From: Cristatella mucedo
Taxonomy: Eukaryota; Bryozoa; Phylactolaemata; Cristatellidae
Direction of reading: 5' to 3'
NCBI GenBank assembly: GCA_009760855.2
Contig: WPIO01000016.1
Span: forward strand, 6,366,001-6,430,000
Length of the DNA: 64,000 nt
Shown: positions 20,884-33,665 of the stretch, piece by piece
Layout of the letters: each line of letters starts with the position of its first letter
Position numbering within the stretch: position 1 is the first letter of the stretch
The notes under the pieces: model-generated
What the model was told of the DNA's origin: nothing
Databases searched by the model: none
Seen by the model: the letters and a program-made list of their open reading frames with translations, nothing else
Position numbers and translations under genes: made by a program

Positions 20884-22098
20884 GGTACCTCTGAAATATG
20901 GAGTACCTCTGGGCTCCGTGCTCGGTCCGGTTATTTTAACGGATTTATTGCCGATTAGATTGCCGATTAGATTGCCAAGCACAATCTAGGCTTTCACTTC
21001 TATGCGGATGACAACTCAGATGTACCTTTCTTTTATCCCTCCCAGTCCTCCAGCACCTCAAATTCTCTCAACTCCCTTGCTGCGTGTATTGATGATAACC
21101 GCACATGGATTGCAGCAAATTTTCTAAAATTAAATGATGATAAAGCTAACTTACTAGTTAAGGGCAAATCAAGCGTGGTTCAGAAATGGGAAAGGTTAAC
21201 GCTAAAAATCGGCTCTGCCAGCATTTCTTCTTTCGAATTTGCACGAAATCTAGGTGTCCTGTTCCAGAGTGACCTTCCATTAGACGACCTCATTAGCTCT
21301 ACAATCAAGTCTGCCTGCTTTCAGCGGCATAACATTGCTGAAATTCGGGCTTGTTTAGATAGGAAACCACATCTAAGTTGGTCCCTGCATTGCTGATATC
21401 CCGTCTTGACTTCTGTAACTCACTTCTTGCTGGTCTACCGGCAAGTGCAATCAGGTGATGACAGCTGTTGCAAAACTTTGCAGCTAGGCTTGTCTGTTGT
21501 CAGCATTGCACTTGCCACATCACATCACCTCTCGCTGACCTGAACTGGCTCCCAGTCAGGCAACGCATTGACTTCAAGGTTCTGTCACTCACTTATAGGT
21601 CACTTCATTATTTGGCTCCAGTCTACCTATCAGATCTACTCCACCGCCAGGTGAATAATCGTACAACCCGCTGTTCTGACTCAAATCCTTTAGCCATAGC
21701 TCGTCCGATCCTCAAATCCTTTGGAGACCGGACATTGAGTTCGTATTCTCCCAAAGCCTGGAACTCACTCCCAACTTGCGCCATAACATCCCTGACTTTA
21801 CCACATTTAAAAAGAAATTAATAACGCACCTATTTATGACAGCATATAGTGGTTCTATGTGATTTTTCTTTTATATGCTTATGCGTGCTGACACTGCATG
21901 CTGCCACTATCCATACTTGCATGCTGACCCTGTGCATGTCACCCATAACCGTGTTATTAATATTGTTTATTGAGCATGCTGCCACTAATCATTCGATCGT
22001 GCTTTCTTTGTAACAAATGTAAAGTGCCTAGAGAAAGATCGAGTTCTCTAAGGGCTCTGCATCAAATGTATTATTATTATTACTACTATTATTACTCC
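20884..22098 (+). mobile_element. LINE-B fragment, inverted to its neighbour
   Basis: The plus strand encodes a frameshifted reverse transcriptase from just before the palm box (a degraded YADD region near 21000) through ANFLKLNDDKANLLVKGKSS and NWLPVRQRIDFKVLSLTYRS, then the 3' UTR and (ATT)n tail. It lies head to head with the minus-strand copy at 19580-20880. Confidence 0.85.
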
Positions 22099-22339
22099 AG
22101 TCTTTGGGAGCGTACAAACCAAGGGCACGGTCTACTGAAGCTCCTTCCAGATAGAAGCACATGAATCACTCTAAAAATTAGAACCAATTGGTGTACATAT
22201 TTTTTTCCAGCCTGAATCTTCGCTCAGATGAATCGACTCTCTCGCTGCCCAGACAGAGCTCGTCTGGAAATAAAAGCCCTCCAGCACTACGCCATTGGTT
22301 GACATCGAGTGCAAAGTTCGGCGAATGTAACGTAATGAA

Positions 22340-24876
22340 TCTCCATCTGTAACTCCACAAAGTCATAAAGACCATGTGGGTGTTACGCAGGAGAGTTTTT
22401 TATAATACACTCACAGCCTAAGCGGCTTTCGGTACGCATTCGGTAGCCAACAGACTTCGTCTCACGCAACAAAGAGAAAGTGGGAAGCATAGCACAGTTA
22501 GGAGAGCAGTTGAGGTAGTGAGTAGCATAGAAGTAGCAGTTCAGGACCGCTGAAAAAGATGTGCCATAGTCGGCAGCAGGAAAGTAGTTGTCGTTGCGTA
22601 AGAATTGTGGAAGCGAGTTCTGTAGTGTAGGACCAGCAGAGCTAAAGCTTCTGTCGCCAACGGTCTTTAAGCGGAGGAATGGAGCAGCTAATTTATTATC
22701 CATACAGGACCTGAGGGCACGAGGAGGCTGAAACTGGTGCAGCAGTTCAGCTAGGTACGAAGGAGCCAAGCCGTGGCGGGCCTTGTGGGTCAGCGTAAGA
22801 ACTTTGCTCTGTATCCGTTGCTCAACCGGCATCCATCTTAGCTCTTTTAGCAAAGGAGACACGTGATCAAACCTTTGGGACTCGAAGACTAGCCTTGCAG
22901 CCATACTCATAGTCAGCTGCAGTGGCCTAGTGTGCAGTGGCCTATAGTGGCCTATAGCTTTCTTTGGTAGCCCAGCCAAAAGGGAATTACAATAATCAAG
23001 GTGAGACAGAACTAAGGAGCTAGTTAAATTTTTTACAAGCAACTGTGAGAGACAGCTCCTGATCTTGGATAGGGATCGGATGTGATGGCTAGCTGCAGAA
23101 GCATTCTTCTGAATGAAGCTTTTAAAATTGAGGCAGCTGTCGAAAACGACACCTAAATTTTGAGCACGTGGTGATGCTCGCACAACAGCATCACCTATTA
23201 GAAGAGCCAAGCCTTTTAATCCAGCCACACGCTTAGGGTGTCCTATGAGTAGCAGTTCGGTTTTATCATCATTTAATTTCAGGAAGTTTTCCGACATCCA
23301 GGATCGAATGTCGGCAAGGCAAGTATTCAGCTTCTCAGCTCAGCTGCAGCAGATTCCGACGGTTTGAATGACAAATGCAACTGAGTATCACCAGCATAAA
23401 AGTGATATCCCATTCCTTGGGCCGTAATCACTTTGACCAGAGGTTGTGTATAAATGGAGAACAGCAAGGGACCGAGTACAGAGCGTTGAGGGGCTCCACA
23501 GGTGACCCTTCTCGTGTCTGAGACCTGACCCACACACGACACGGATTGAACCCGGTCAGACAAGTACGATTTAAACCACGCCAGTGCTTCGTCTGCCAGA
23601 CCGATCGTTGTTCAATCAGAACATCGTGATCAATGGTGTTGTAGGCAGCAGACAGATCTAGCAGAGCTCGGGCAGTGACATTCCCGTCGTCGCTGCCACG
23701 TAGAATGTCATTGTTTACACGGAGGAGAGCAGTTTCAATGGAGTACTGCCTCTTGAACCCTGATTGAAATGTTTCTTGACAAATTTATTATTTTCAATAT
23801 GCTCAACTAGCTGCTTAGCAAAAATTTTTCAAGAGTTTTTGACAAGAAAGGAAGAAGGGAAACTGGGCGATAGTTTACAAGAACCTCTGTATCTAATCCA
23901 GGTTTTTAAGTATGGGTCGAAGGATTGCCTATTTGAAGGACTTGGGGATGACCCCTTTTTCATGAGAAGCATTAAAAATAAAACCTTGGTTATTGCAGGA
24001 CTAAGTTGGTCTGCCAGTGAAGACCACAGAGATGAAGGTATAGGGTCTTCAGGAGACGAGCTCTTTTTGCTAGACCTTATTAAGGTAGCCACATCGCATG
24101 TAGAAACCTCCGAGAACCTTTTAAGGAAAGTCACAGGTTGCGGAACCGCGATTGCTTAAGTCGGAGGGGTTTAATGGAGGCACGAATGTGCACAATTTTT
24201 TCAGTAAAGAAGGCTGACAACTTTTCAGCTGAGCCCTTAATATCTGGGGAGTCAGACCTGACAGCATTGGCCAGTAAATGGTTTACTGTCTTATAAATCT
24301 GTTTAGGGTCCGACTTGCAGGAATTCAGCTTTCGGATGAAAAAAGAAGCCCTGGTTTTTATAAGCTTTCGGGTGTAAATTCAAAGGAAGTCTTTGAAATT
24401 GACTAGATCTGCATCAGACCCCGATTTATTGAAACGCTGTTCAAGCCTGCGCTTAACCGGCGCATCTTGAGGAGTTTTTTTGTAAATTGAAAGGAATCTC
24501 CCCGACTTTGAACACTATAAATATAATGAACGGGATAAAATGATAAAATGAACGGGAGCGTGCTTATCAAGAGCACTCCTGAGTGTCATGTTCATCGCAT
24601 CAGTGAGGTTATCGAGGCTGCCGGTCGAGTTTGAATGCAGATCAAGAAAACCTGCGTCACAAACAGATTTCAAAAACTTGTCTATGTCAATGCTTTGTAA
24701 GTTACGTCGTTTGACAAGTTCGACGTTACTCTGTACGTACAAGGGAGCAGGAACAGTAAACGAGACCGAACAATGATCTGAGAGGGTCAGTGGGCACACC
24801 ACAAGGTCAGTGGGGAGGACAACCTTAGTGATCACGAGATCTAAAATGTGGCCACCGACGTGGATGGTATGATTGA
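22340..24876 (-). mobile_element. LINE-A, longer copy, dead
   Basis: The minus strand carries, from 5' to 3': the end of the endonuclease region (24515-24835, with LTLSDHCSVSFTVPAPLY), a degraded linker, a reverse transcriptase with VPQ-like and YADD-region sequence (23327-23563, where YADD reads YAGD), and a long C-terminal frame (22383-23297). A duplicated AGCTC at about 23336 and a CAGTGGCCTA stutter at about 22925 disturb the sequence. The YAGD change removes a catalytic aspartate. Confidence 0.87.
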
Positions 24877-24877
24877 T

Positions 24878-27405
24878 GATAATAATAATAATAATGCACT
24901 TGATAAAACGCCCTCAGAGAACCTAATCTCTCTCTAGGCGCTTTAAATTTGCTGCAAAGGGAAATGCAATTGAATGGCGAGTAATATCATGCTTGATAAA
25001 CAAACAAAATGAAATGTGTGCTTGCTGATTAAACAGCCTCTTTTTGTATAGCGACAGAAGAGCCTTTACGGCTATCACCACCGCTAGCAGTGGCGATAAA
25101 GAATCGCCCACCGCAGGAATCGAACCCACGACCTCGGGAGCGAGGTCATGAAAGCAACCACCTTACCTAGTGTGACATCACGGCTGGTTAGGGGTGACAT
25201 GCACAGGGTCAGCATGCAAATGTGGTTAGAGGCAGCATGCACAGTGTCAGCCGCGTAAGTACATGAAGGACGAATCACAGGGACCTACTAAATGCTGTCC
25301 TAAATAGGTCTGTTTTTAAGTTCTTTTTAAATGTGGTCAAGTCAGGGGATGTTCTGACGCAAGTCGGGAGCGAGTTCCAGGCTTTGGGAGCATACGAATT
25401 AAATGCACGGTGTCCAGAGGATTTGAAGTTTGTAAGAGATATTTATAGACTGTTTGATTCCGAAAAGCGGGTGGTACGATGCTTGGCCTGATGGGGGAGT
25501 ATATCTGAGAGATAGGCTGGAGCCATAGAATAAAGTGACCTAAAAGTGAGTGACAAAACTTTGAAGTGAATCCGATGCTTGACTGGTAGCCAGTGCAGGT
25601 CGGCCAGAAGTGGTGTAATGTGGCAACTGCGACGCTCACGACAGACAAGCCTAGCTGCGGAGCTTTGCACCAGCCTCAATCGCCTGATCGCACATGTTGG
25701 TAGGACAGTAAGCAGTGAGTTGCAGAAGTCGAGACGGGATGTCACGAATGCATGGACCAACTTGGACGTGGTATCCTTATCTAAACAAGCCCGAATTTTA
25801 GCAATGCTATGAAGCTGAAAATAGGCAGATTTGACTGTGGAGCTGATATGGTCGTCTAACGAGAGGTCGCTTGGGAATATGACACCAAGATTCCGAGCTG
25901 ATTCGACAGGAGATATGCTGGCAGAGGCAATTTTGAGCGTCAGCCTTTCCAATTTGTGAATTACACTGGGTTTGCCCATAACTAGTAAGTTGGTTTTATC
26001 ATCGTTTAGTTTTAGAAAATTCGCTGCCATCCATGTGCGGATGTCATCAATATACGCAGCAAGGGAGATGAGAGAATTCGAGGTGCTCGAAGGCTGGGAG
26101 GGATCAAAGCAAAGGTACAACTGAGTGTCATCCGCATAGAAGTGAAAGCCTAGATTGTGCATGGCAATCACATCAGCAAGAGGGAGAGTATAAACCGTGA
26201 AAAGAACCGGACCTAGCACTGAGCCCTGAGGTAAGCCATATTTCAGAGGTACCTCAGATGATTTTTGTCCATTCACGTCAATACTCTGGAGTCTCCCACT
26301 GAGATAGGACCTGAACCACTGCTCTCAGTGATGCCCTGGCGAGATGAGAGGCGCTCTAGAAGAACTCTGTGATCGATGGTATCAAAAGCTGCCGAAATAT
26401 TGAGCAAACCAAGCAGAGACACTCTACCCATGTCTGAATTCCTAAGTAGGTCGTTGTATACCCTAAGCAATGCTGACTCTGTGGAGTGATTAGCTCGGAA
26501 GCCAGACTGGAACTTACTAGCAAGGTGTGAGGTTTCAATATATGAGTTCAGCTGGTTTCCCAACGACCCGTTTAACGTGTCGGACCAAACCAAAATTCTC
26601 TAGACGGTCAAGAAATGAGCGGACCTGGCTGGTTTGTTAGGTTTGTCAACGTGAATATTGAAGTCTCCTACAATCAGTAACAGCCTGTCACACACAAACA
26701 TTTTAGCGAGGAACTCTGAAAATTCCTCTATAAACAAATTTAGACAGCCAGAAGAAGGCCGGTATATCACAACAGTGAGAGACATTGTCTTTGATGAGGA
26801 CCTGATTGTAACCGTGTCAAACGATGGCCCATACGAGAAACTGCACATTTTATAGCCAAACGATTCGCGAACAACAATTGCAACCCCGCCACCAACCTTG
26901 TCAGGACGCATGGACTGATAGAATGAGAACCCGGGTGGGGTGGTCTCAGAAATACATCTACTTGAACAAGGCGTAATCCAAGTTTCGGTTAGCAGAAATG
27001 CATCTAGCTTCTTCTGGACCACCTGATCACGGATAAGTAACCCCTTGGATTTTAGCGAGCGGACATGTAGTAGGCGGAATTTAAGAGGCTGTCCAACAAC
27101 TGGGCAACGGCGATGAAGTGGCTTGTATTCACGTCGGCGTGTATCCGGCCTGGCGAACGCGGGCTCTTCGAATTTGAATTGGACCTTAGTAACGGCCGCC
27201 GGTCGACGTTTCACGACGTGCTGGGCTACGGCGGGTGGGCTACCGCCGCAACAAGTACTATTCAGTGCTTTAAGCTTACGAGTCGTAGGCTTGATAGCCG
27301 AGCTGTTGATAGGGTGAACGCAGGATGCAGGAAGGTTCTCACTGACCCGTTCGAAGAAGGCCCGCCGGTAGGTATCGACTAATGGCGACATCGCACCTCA
27401 TGAGT
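24878..27405 (-). mobile_element. LINE-B with endonuclease, internally deleted
   Basis: This is the copy with the most complete 5' end. The minus strand at 26600-27391 encodes an endonuclease/exonuclease/phosphatase-fold domain (FRLLHVRSLKSKG, LLTETWITP, GGGVAIVVRES, LLIVGDFNIHVD). It ends abruptly at about 26597 and is followed directly by reverse transcriptase (FQSGFRANHSTESALL, YGLPQGSVLGPVLF, YADD at 26101-26160). The section between endonuclease and reverse transcriptase is therefore deleted. A SINE-1 is inserted in the 3' UTR. Confidence 0.88.
25036..25190 (-). mobile_element. SINE-1 inserted in LINE-B 3' UTR
   Basis: The minus strand has GCCGTGATG, B-box GGGTTCGATTCC, the body, and TATACAAAAAGAGGC. 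It separates two parts of the LINE-B tail that are contiguous elsewhere (compare 1-106), so it inserted after that LINE. Confidence 0.88.
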
Positions 27406-27497
27406 GCCGGTTGGCCGCTCGAGGCCGTTATCGGCGTGCTTGTCACATGTCGCGTGCTTCCTCATGGCGATGTCCGCCAATGAATGAGCGAGCAAAA

Positions 27498-27600
27498 TAG
27501 AGCGCCTAGGAAGAGATTGAGAAGAAGTGAGAGGAAGAGATTGAGCTCTCTGGAGGCGCTTCATCAAGTGTTTTATTCCTATTATTATATTGTTATTCTT
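27498..27600 (+). mobile_element. LINE-B tail with internal duplication
   Basis: AGCGCCTAGGAAGAGATTGAG is followed by a second GAGGAAGAGATTGAG, then CTCTGGAGGCGCTTCATCAAG and an AT-rich end. It is abutted by ATATGTTAT-type low-complexity sequence (27590-27725). Confidence 0.7.
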
Positions 27601-27725
27601 ATGTATTATATGTTATGTTATATGTAATGTTATATGTTATGTTACATGTTATATATTATATGTTATATTGTTATTGTTATATATATATATATATATATTA
27701 TTATATTATATTATTCTATTATAAC
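27590..27725. repeat. AT-rich low-complexity (TTATATG)n/(TA)n
   Basis: Irregular repeats of TTATATGTTATG-like units and a (TA)n run. Confidence 0.85.
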
Positions 27726-27954
27726 TGTAATGAACGTTGAGATCCCATGAAGTTGAATGCTGACGCAGAGCCGCTCACGCGCTGCGCTAGCTTTCCTTTA
27801 CAGCTGCACCACGGGAACGAATCCCGGGTTTTTCGTCTCTCCCGAGACGCTCGCGTCGAGTCTGAGCGTGAGCCGCTAACATGCGCCACCCGACACGCCC
27901 GAGTGTTGATTGCTCCGCCCCTGGGTGTTAGTTAGCCCAGCAGGGCGGGCGGGC

Positions 27955-28060
27955 GGGGGTGGTGCAAGGTGCTGGCACTTCAAGACCATAGCCCTTTCCG
28001 GTTCGAACCCTGCGGGCGGCGGACGATCATTCTTTGCCCACTGCACGCAGGAGTGATGGC
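27955..28060 (+). mobile_element. Possible tRNA-derived SINE
   Basis: GTGCAAGGTGCTGGC resembles an A box, and CCGGTTCGAACCCTGCGGG is a near-perfect B box. No anticodon stem fold consistent with a functional tRNA was seen. Confidence 0.45.
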
Positions 28061-28094
28061 CGCCGAGAATCTTCTGCCTCTACGAGTACAAGGC

Positions 28095-28542
28095 TGTTCA
28101 ATCAGCCTCGACACTCAAATCCTTTGGAGATAACCAATACCTCGTACAAACCTCAAATCCTTTGGAGACCGTGCATTTAGTTCGTTTGCTCCCAATGCCT
28201 GGAACTCGCTCCCGACCTGCGTCAGAACATTGCCTGACTTGACCACATTTAAAAAGAACGTAAAAACACCTATTTAGTTCAGCATTTAGTGGGTCTTTGT
28301 GATTCGTCCTTCACGTGCTTATGCGTGCTGACACTGTGCATGCTGCCACTAACCACATTTGCATGCTGACCCTGTGCATGTCACCCCTAATCATGTTATT
28401 CATGTTGTTTGTTTATCAAGCATGATGTTACTCACCATTCAATTGCATTTACCTTTTCAGGAAATGTAAAGCGCCTAGAGAAAGATTAGGTTCTCCGAGG
28501 GCGCTGTATAAAGTGCATTATTATTATTATTATTATTATTAC
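28095..28542 (+). mobile_element. LINE-B 3' fragment
   Basis: Encodes the last reverse transcriptase residues (SFGDRAF-like and PDLTTFKKN-like in broken frames) and a complete 3' UTR ending in (ATT)n. The segment ACTCAAATCCTTTGGAGA occurs twice at its start. Confidence 0.8.
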
Positions 28543-28594
28543 AGACACTGGCTTTACTCTGGGGCAGCTCTATAGTGGGCCTGGTGGCTGCTTC

Positions 28595-28685
28595 ATGGAA
28601 GTCCTTTGCAGCAAATGCAAAGCGCCTCGACAGAGATTGCGTTCTCTGAGATCGCTTTATCAAGTGTTTTATTACCAGTATTAGT
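28595..28685 (+). mobile_element. LINE-B tail fragment
   Basis: A second tail directly downstream of 28095-28542: CTTTGCAGCAAATGCAAAGCGC through GATCGCTTTATCAAGTG. Confidence 0.75.
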
Positions 28686-28689
28686 CTTA

Positions 28690-31600
28690 TTCTTGTTACG
28701 AGTTCGGTAGCCACTGTCGTGTGCGCCTGCTGCTTCTGCCTTCGAAAGTAGGGCAGCGCCCGGCTGCTAATATATGCCTCATCTGCGGCCAATGGTTTCG
28801 CCATTGACGCAGCGAAGCCTGCTCTCCGCACCTGTGGCCAATAGTTAAGTCATCGCCGCAGCGAAGGGTCAGGCCTAATGTACGTTACATTCGCCGAAGT
28901 AGCGGCTGCGATTCGTCGAGCTCTCATGCATGTACGCGTTGAGAGAAATAAAGAGAGAGAGAGTGTCTCGCTTACCGCCCACGTCCGCTCTCCGCGTCTA
29001 CGTGAGACTCTCCACTGGAGCCGCCGCCGCCGCAGCCGGAGCCGCTGTAATACAGCACCGCCCGGAAAAGGGCTTTCGAGCCTTGTAGTGGGCGTGGCCG
29101 AAGGGCAATGGCGGAGCCAAGATGGAGGGAAGGGAGGGAGCATTCCCCCTAAAGATGGGGAACGACCCACGCCCTGCACCCTTTTCCCACGCCCCCGACA
29201 GTAACCGAGAACAAAACTAGGCTCTGCTTCCACTCGACGAGCAAACGCCGAGTTCGTGACGATTAAGCACTGCGAGTGCGCCCAACAACGCAGCCTCATT
29301 ACTTGCGGGCCTTGCCGCCGCCGCCCCACCCACATGAAAATGCAGCAGACCTCAGTATTTCTCACCTTCCCGCAGATGAAAATCCTCCGGGCTCTACCTC
29401 TGGGCCCAGGGATAGGTTTTGGCCACGAGTGGGCGGCCTTGGTTTAGGTTTGGGGAGGGACAGCCCAGACTCGCTCCTTAAATGCCCGGACGTAGCACGC
29501 TACTATCGAGAGAAACTGTCGAGATGTCGAGCAGTTAGTAGTGAGCAGCAAAAGTCATGGAGGGCTGAACCTCTAGCTCACCGTCCCGCTCGTCCGTTCA
29601 GCTGAACCCGGGGACGGACGCGGAGGTGAATCATTTATTATTCACCCACTACCTTAGCGGATGTATCGTCTTGGCTGTTCAAACGCACCCGTATCGCGTG
29701 CGTCGCCTAATTGCCGGTTTTTATTGTCCAACGGAGTCCAGCGGAGTCCAGTGGATCGTCTGCAAAGCTTGGCAGCAGCGAAACGTGGGCCTGAGCTTGC
29801 GCCAGCTACTCTCGCTCGCGTTTCCCCGCTCGCACTGCTGAGACAGTGCGTGCGTGAGGCCGCGTGGCTTGTCTCAGTTTAAGGCGTCGCTTGAAGCGCA
29901 AGGAAATTCCCGCAAAGCACCCTGGGATTGGAGCAAGCTGGCGCTTCCACGATGGCGAGATGGTCGGTTCAATTCAGCCTCATTTACGTGTGCAGCGGCA
30001 GAAGAGCCTCTACGGCTATCGCTACCGCTTGCAGCGAGTAATAAAGGATCGCTCATTGCAGCACTCAAAACCGCGCCGCCTAGCGGCTGCGACGCGCGAG
30101 CGCCTCGCTCTTCACCCAGGAACTGTTAGCTTACCGCACACGCGTCAGAGGTCGTTTCCGCAGTTGAATGCACGCGCGAAGGCGCGGTAACTTTGCGGTC
30201 AAGATACTCTGGACGCTATCTAATATTTATTTTACTATTTATTAAATATTTAAATAATATTAATTTCAATAATAAAAAAAATTATGTAGCGCGCTAAGAG
30301 AACCGAATCTCTAACTAGTTTTTACACAACCTGAAAAGGAAGCGTGCTAATGGGTCAGTAGGCTAATTAAGGAAGAGGCGGATGTGGGGGGGCGATGGGT
30401 GGGTGGGGGAGCGTCATCACTCGAGTCAGTCGGAGCGGCCGTTGAAGTGGCCATTGAGACCCTGAGCGTGTAGAAAGAGATTCAGTTCTCTCAGGTTGTC
30501 ATTCAAATGTCTTATTATTCTTATTACAAACAAACTGATAATTATCAATATAGTTATTACGATGAATTATTATAACCAATAGTAAGCCCTTCCGTGAAAT
30601 TCTTGCACTTCGTCAATGCACGTTCTCCGAGCACGCTACGTTCTGTCGGTGGATCGGAGCCCTCAATTGTCAGTTGGGCGAATACCCACGAGAAGACCCT
30701 GCCCAACCACGCCCACCCATCGCCCAGGCATTCGGTCGCCGAACCACCCACACTCACACCCATATCCGCACCCTCTCACCCGCACCCATACCCACCCGCA
30801 TGCGCAGATCGCCTTGTCCTCGCCAGAGACGCTGTCTCGGATCTCACACGCAGGCAGACGCCTCTCGCCATCAGCCGCCGCCGCCGCCGGCTTCTTCCTC
30901 AGCTCACGTCGTTTAATCTCGTGGTGGCGTCGACGTTCGTCGCGACCCGGAGGCATTTGGCTATTTTGATTTGAACTTTGAACGCCCGTCGTCCGGATCC
31001 CGATTTCTGACGCCCAAATCTGGCGGACCCGCCGACAGACGAATCTCGGCCGACAACAGCGCCGTTGACTTATCGAGATGACTGCGGGGGTATACTGCGG
31101 GCGTTCGAACTCCTAAAGGCATCGTTCAGTGGGACTTTTATAAGGCAGGCCAATTCTCACCCACGCCCACCCATAAGATCGCAGTCGCCACCCACGCCCA
31201 CTCAGTACCCATGGGTCTGGGTGGGTGCAGGCGTGGGTGGGAGTGTGAGCGAGTACGCAGTTAAGGGCGAGTGCTGTGGATATTAGCTACGTTAGAGCAA
31301 AGATTTGCGCGAGCACTGCTCAATCGCGTCTCTCGCAGTCGGAATCTGCGCTCGCTGTGTCTGACTCTCAGCAGCAGCTCGCTCGGCAGCCACTGACCTG
31401 CTGACCTCTGAATGACCTGTCGGCGTTGGGTGAACTTCGCCGCACTGAGAGGCGAACGTACCGCGGAGGTCATTCGCTGAGGTCATTCGCTGAGGTCATT
31501 CGCGCGTCCGCGGACTGCATTCCGCGCGTCGGGATAGATTCTCGGCCTATCGTAGACGTCTCTCGTATAAGAAAAAGTATCGTAGTCGCCGAGCTGTGAC

Positions 31601-31774
31601 CTCGTGCAAGGACACCGCGCCAGCCACGACGGGAAGCACGTGACCGAAACGCAAATGTGGCCGACCGCGAATGCAATATGTAGATACGCGGCGCTGCAAA
31701 AGCGACACGAACTATATGAGGACTGAGCCAAGTTGACTAAGCGTTACAAACCTGCTTCATTAAAGTACTCATAA
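28690..31774. other. GC-rich intergenic, C-rich tracts
   Basis: No gene was recognised. It holds weak LINE-tail relics (about 30280-30330 minus, 30455-30520 plus), a SINE-1 fragment at 30000-30062 (minus), a G-rich run at 30385-30410, CACCCA-rich stretches at 30690-30795 and 31155-31245, and a triplicated GAGGTCATTCGCT unit near 31465-31505. Confidence 0.5.
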
Positions 31775-31775
31775 T

Positions 31776-31860
31776 GTAATAATAATGAAAAAAATAATGC
31801 ACTTGATAAAGCGCCCTCAGAGAACTCAATCTCTTTCCAGGCGCTTTACATTTGCTGGTC
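31776..31860 (-). mobile_element. LINE-B 3' tail
   Basis: ATAATGCACTTGATAAAGCGCCCTC, then CTCAATCTCTTTCCAGGCGC and TTTACATTTGC: near-consensus minus-strand tail. Confidence 0.82.
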
Positions 31861-33092
31861 ATTAGAAACTTACTTCGCGCCGCAGTTACTTCTCGCTAGA
31901 AGCCTGGCACGCTTATCAGCTCACAGCTTAGCTTTCCATTGACGCTGAAAAAGAACTGCTCGCGGCAGACATGTTCCCGCTTGCGATCCTACTCCGTGTC
32001 AGAGTCCCCAGGTCAGTCAGTCCTCACTGCACGCGCTCGAGCCTTCTGCTTGGTGCTATGATCCGTGCCTGCCCTGATTCGCTCGGACCGATCTGACGGA
32101 CGATTGTTGCTCAACAATCGCCTCTCCATCTTCCTCCTCCTCCTCCTCCTCCTCCCAAGTGTTGCCTCAGCGCTGCCTGATGCGGCGAGCTCTCGATCAG
32201 ATATAAGAGGCTCGCTGTGCCATACGCTGCCGCGCTTCAACTCGAGCGTGCCGGCAGCGGAAGTCCAGAGGGCGGAAGTCGCTCCTACCTCCCGCAGCCG
32301 CTCCCCCTCGTCCTCTTCCTTCCGCATGCGCGCGGCTCGCGAGTCCGGAGACGCCGCCGCCACCGCCGTCGTCGCTCGTGCAGCGCTCGCGCCCGAGCGA
32401 ATTAATGGCGCACAACGCGAGTCGCCAGCAGTCGAACGAACGTGGTGCTAAGCGCACCGGAAGGACGCCGCCGAGGCGCGCCGCGAACTCGTTGTAGCTT
32501 GTACCGCGGACTTTAGCGCATTGTCAACTCGCCATCGCGCGGATCGCGGCTTTTTTCGCCGTGGCGAGCGCGGTACGACGGGAAGCAGCTGCCGGTGGTC
32601 GTACAAGAGACGCGGGATTCGAGAGGCTCTGCTGTCCGCCTGCCGCTGGCGTTCCTGTCACTAAGCGCGGCGGTAGCGGCTGCCGATTCGCTGCTGAGCG
32701 CATCGCTCCGCGGGCGCGAAATTCACCAACGCTGCCACCACGAGGAATGGCGTTCGTGCGATTGAATGCACGCTCGCAGCGAACAGCGAGAGAGGACGGC
32801 TCAAGGCTCACTCGCTCGAGAGAGAGAGATGACGCTAGGAAGTGGGCGGATCTTTAAATGGCGCCGGCTCCGAAGCGAGGCGGAAGTGTGCTAGTCGTCG
32901 TCATCGCTTGCGCTCGTGCCCGCGCAGGCTTTCGTTGTATCACCTTGCTATAAGTGGGCCTCTAAAGCCTTTCGGCAAATGTTTGCGCCGCCATAAAAGC
33001 CACTTTAATCGCTAAGCTTATCGATGTCTGCAGCGAGCGCTATCTTCGGTCGGTCGCCGTTCCTGCATCCGCCTCTGCCTCCACCTCCGCCT

Positions 33093-33132
<40 letters not shown>
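33093..33132. repeat. (CCG)n tract
   Basis: About 13 CCG units. Confidence 0.95.
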
Positions 33133-33630
33133 TGCCGCTCGCTGTCACTCGAGTGCGTGGCAGGCACGCTTTTAGCTCTATTTAGCCCGAGTGCGGGCTT
33201 TGAACGAGCTACTCTTTTGATGTTTACTTTCCACGGCGCCCAGACAATTCCCCGAACAATGGTCTCATTATTATTCATGACCTCGCCCTGAGCAAACGCT
33301 GTAATAAAAGAGACGACAGCGGTGGGCAATCTGCCGCGTCGCACTCGCTCGTCCGCCACCTACGCGTCGCCTTCACGGCTGTCGCCATCTCAGCAGATAA
33401 GGACGCAAAAGGTAAACACTAGCGGATAGACGCCGCAAAATTGGAGGTCGAACGCCAAACGAGCCGTCGCCCGCCCCCTTTTTCCGCAGCAGCGAAGCAG
33501 GCGCGATCGCGGTAGGCCGTCGATCTACGGACGAGTTTAGGTAGCATTCAGGGTCGCAGCCCGTCAGTCGTCGTGGTCGCCGTCTGCCAGAGCGCTTCGC
33601 AGCCAGGTAAGGAAGGTCGCAGGAAGGTCG

Positions 33631-33665
33631 CGCCTTCTCTCGAGCGTCTGCCTCGAGAGAAGGCG
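33631..33665. repeat. Perfect short hairpin
   Basis: Arms CGCCTTCTCTCGAG and CTCGAGAGAAGGCG are exact complements with a 7-nt loop. Confidence 0.92.

Noticed and set aside
27955-28060. Possible functional tRNA gene
   Set aside because: A B box is clear, but no proper cloverleaf with acceptor-stem pairing was found. The SINE interpretation is preferred.
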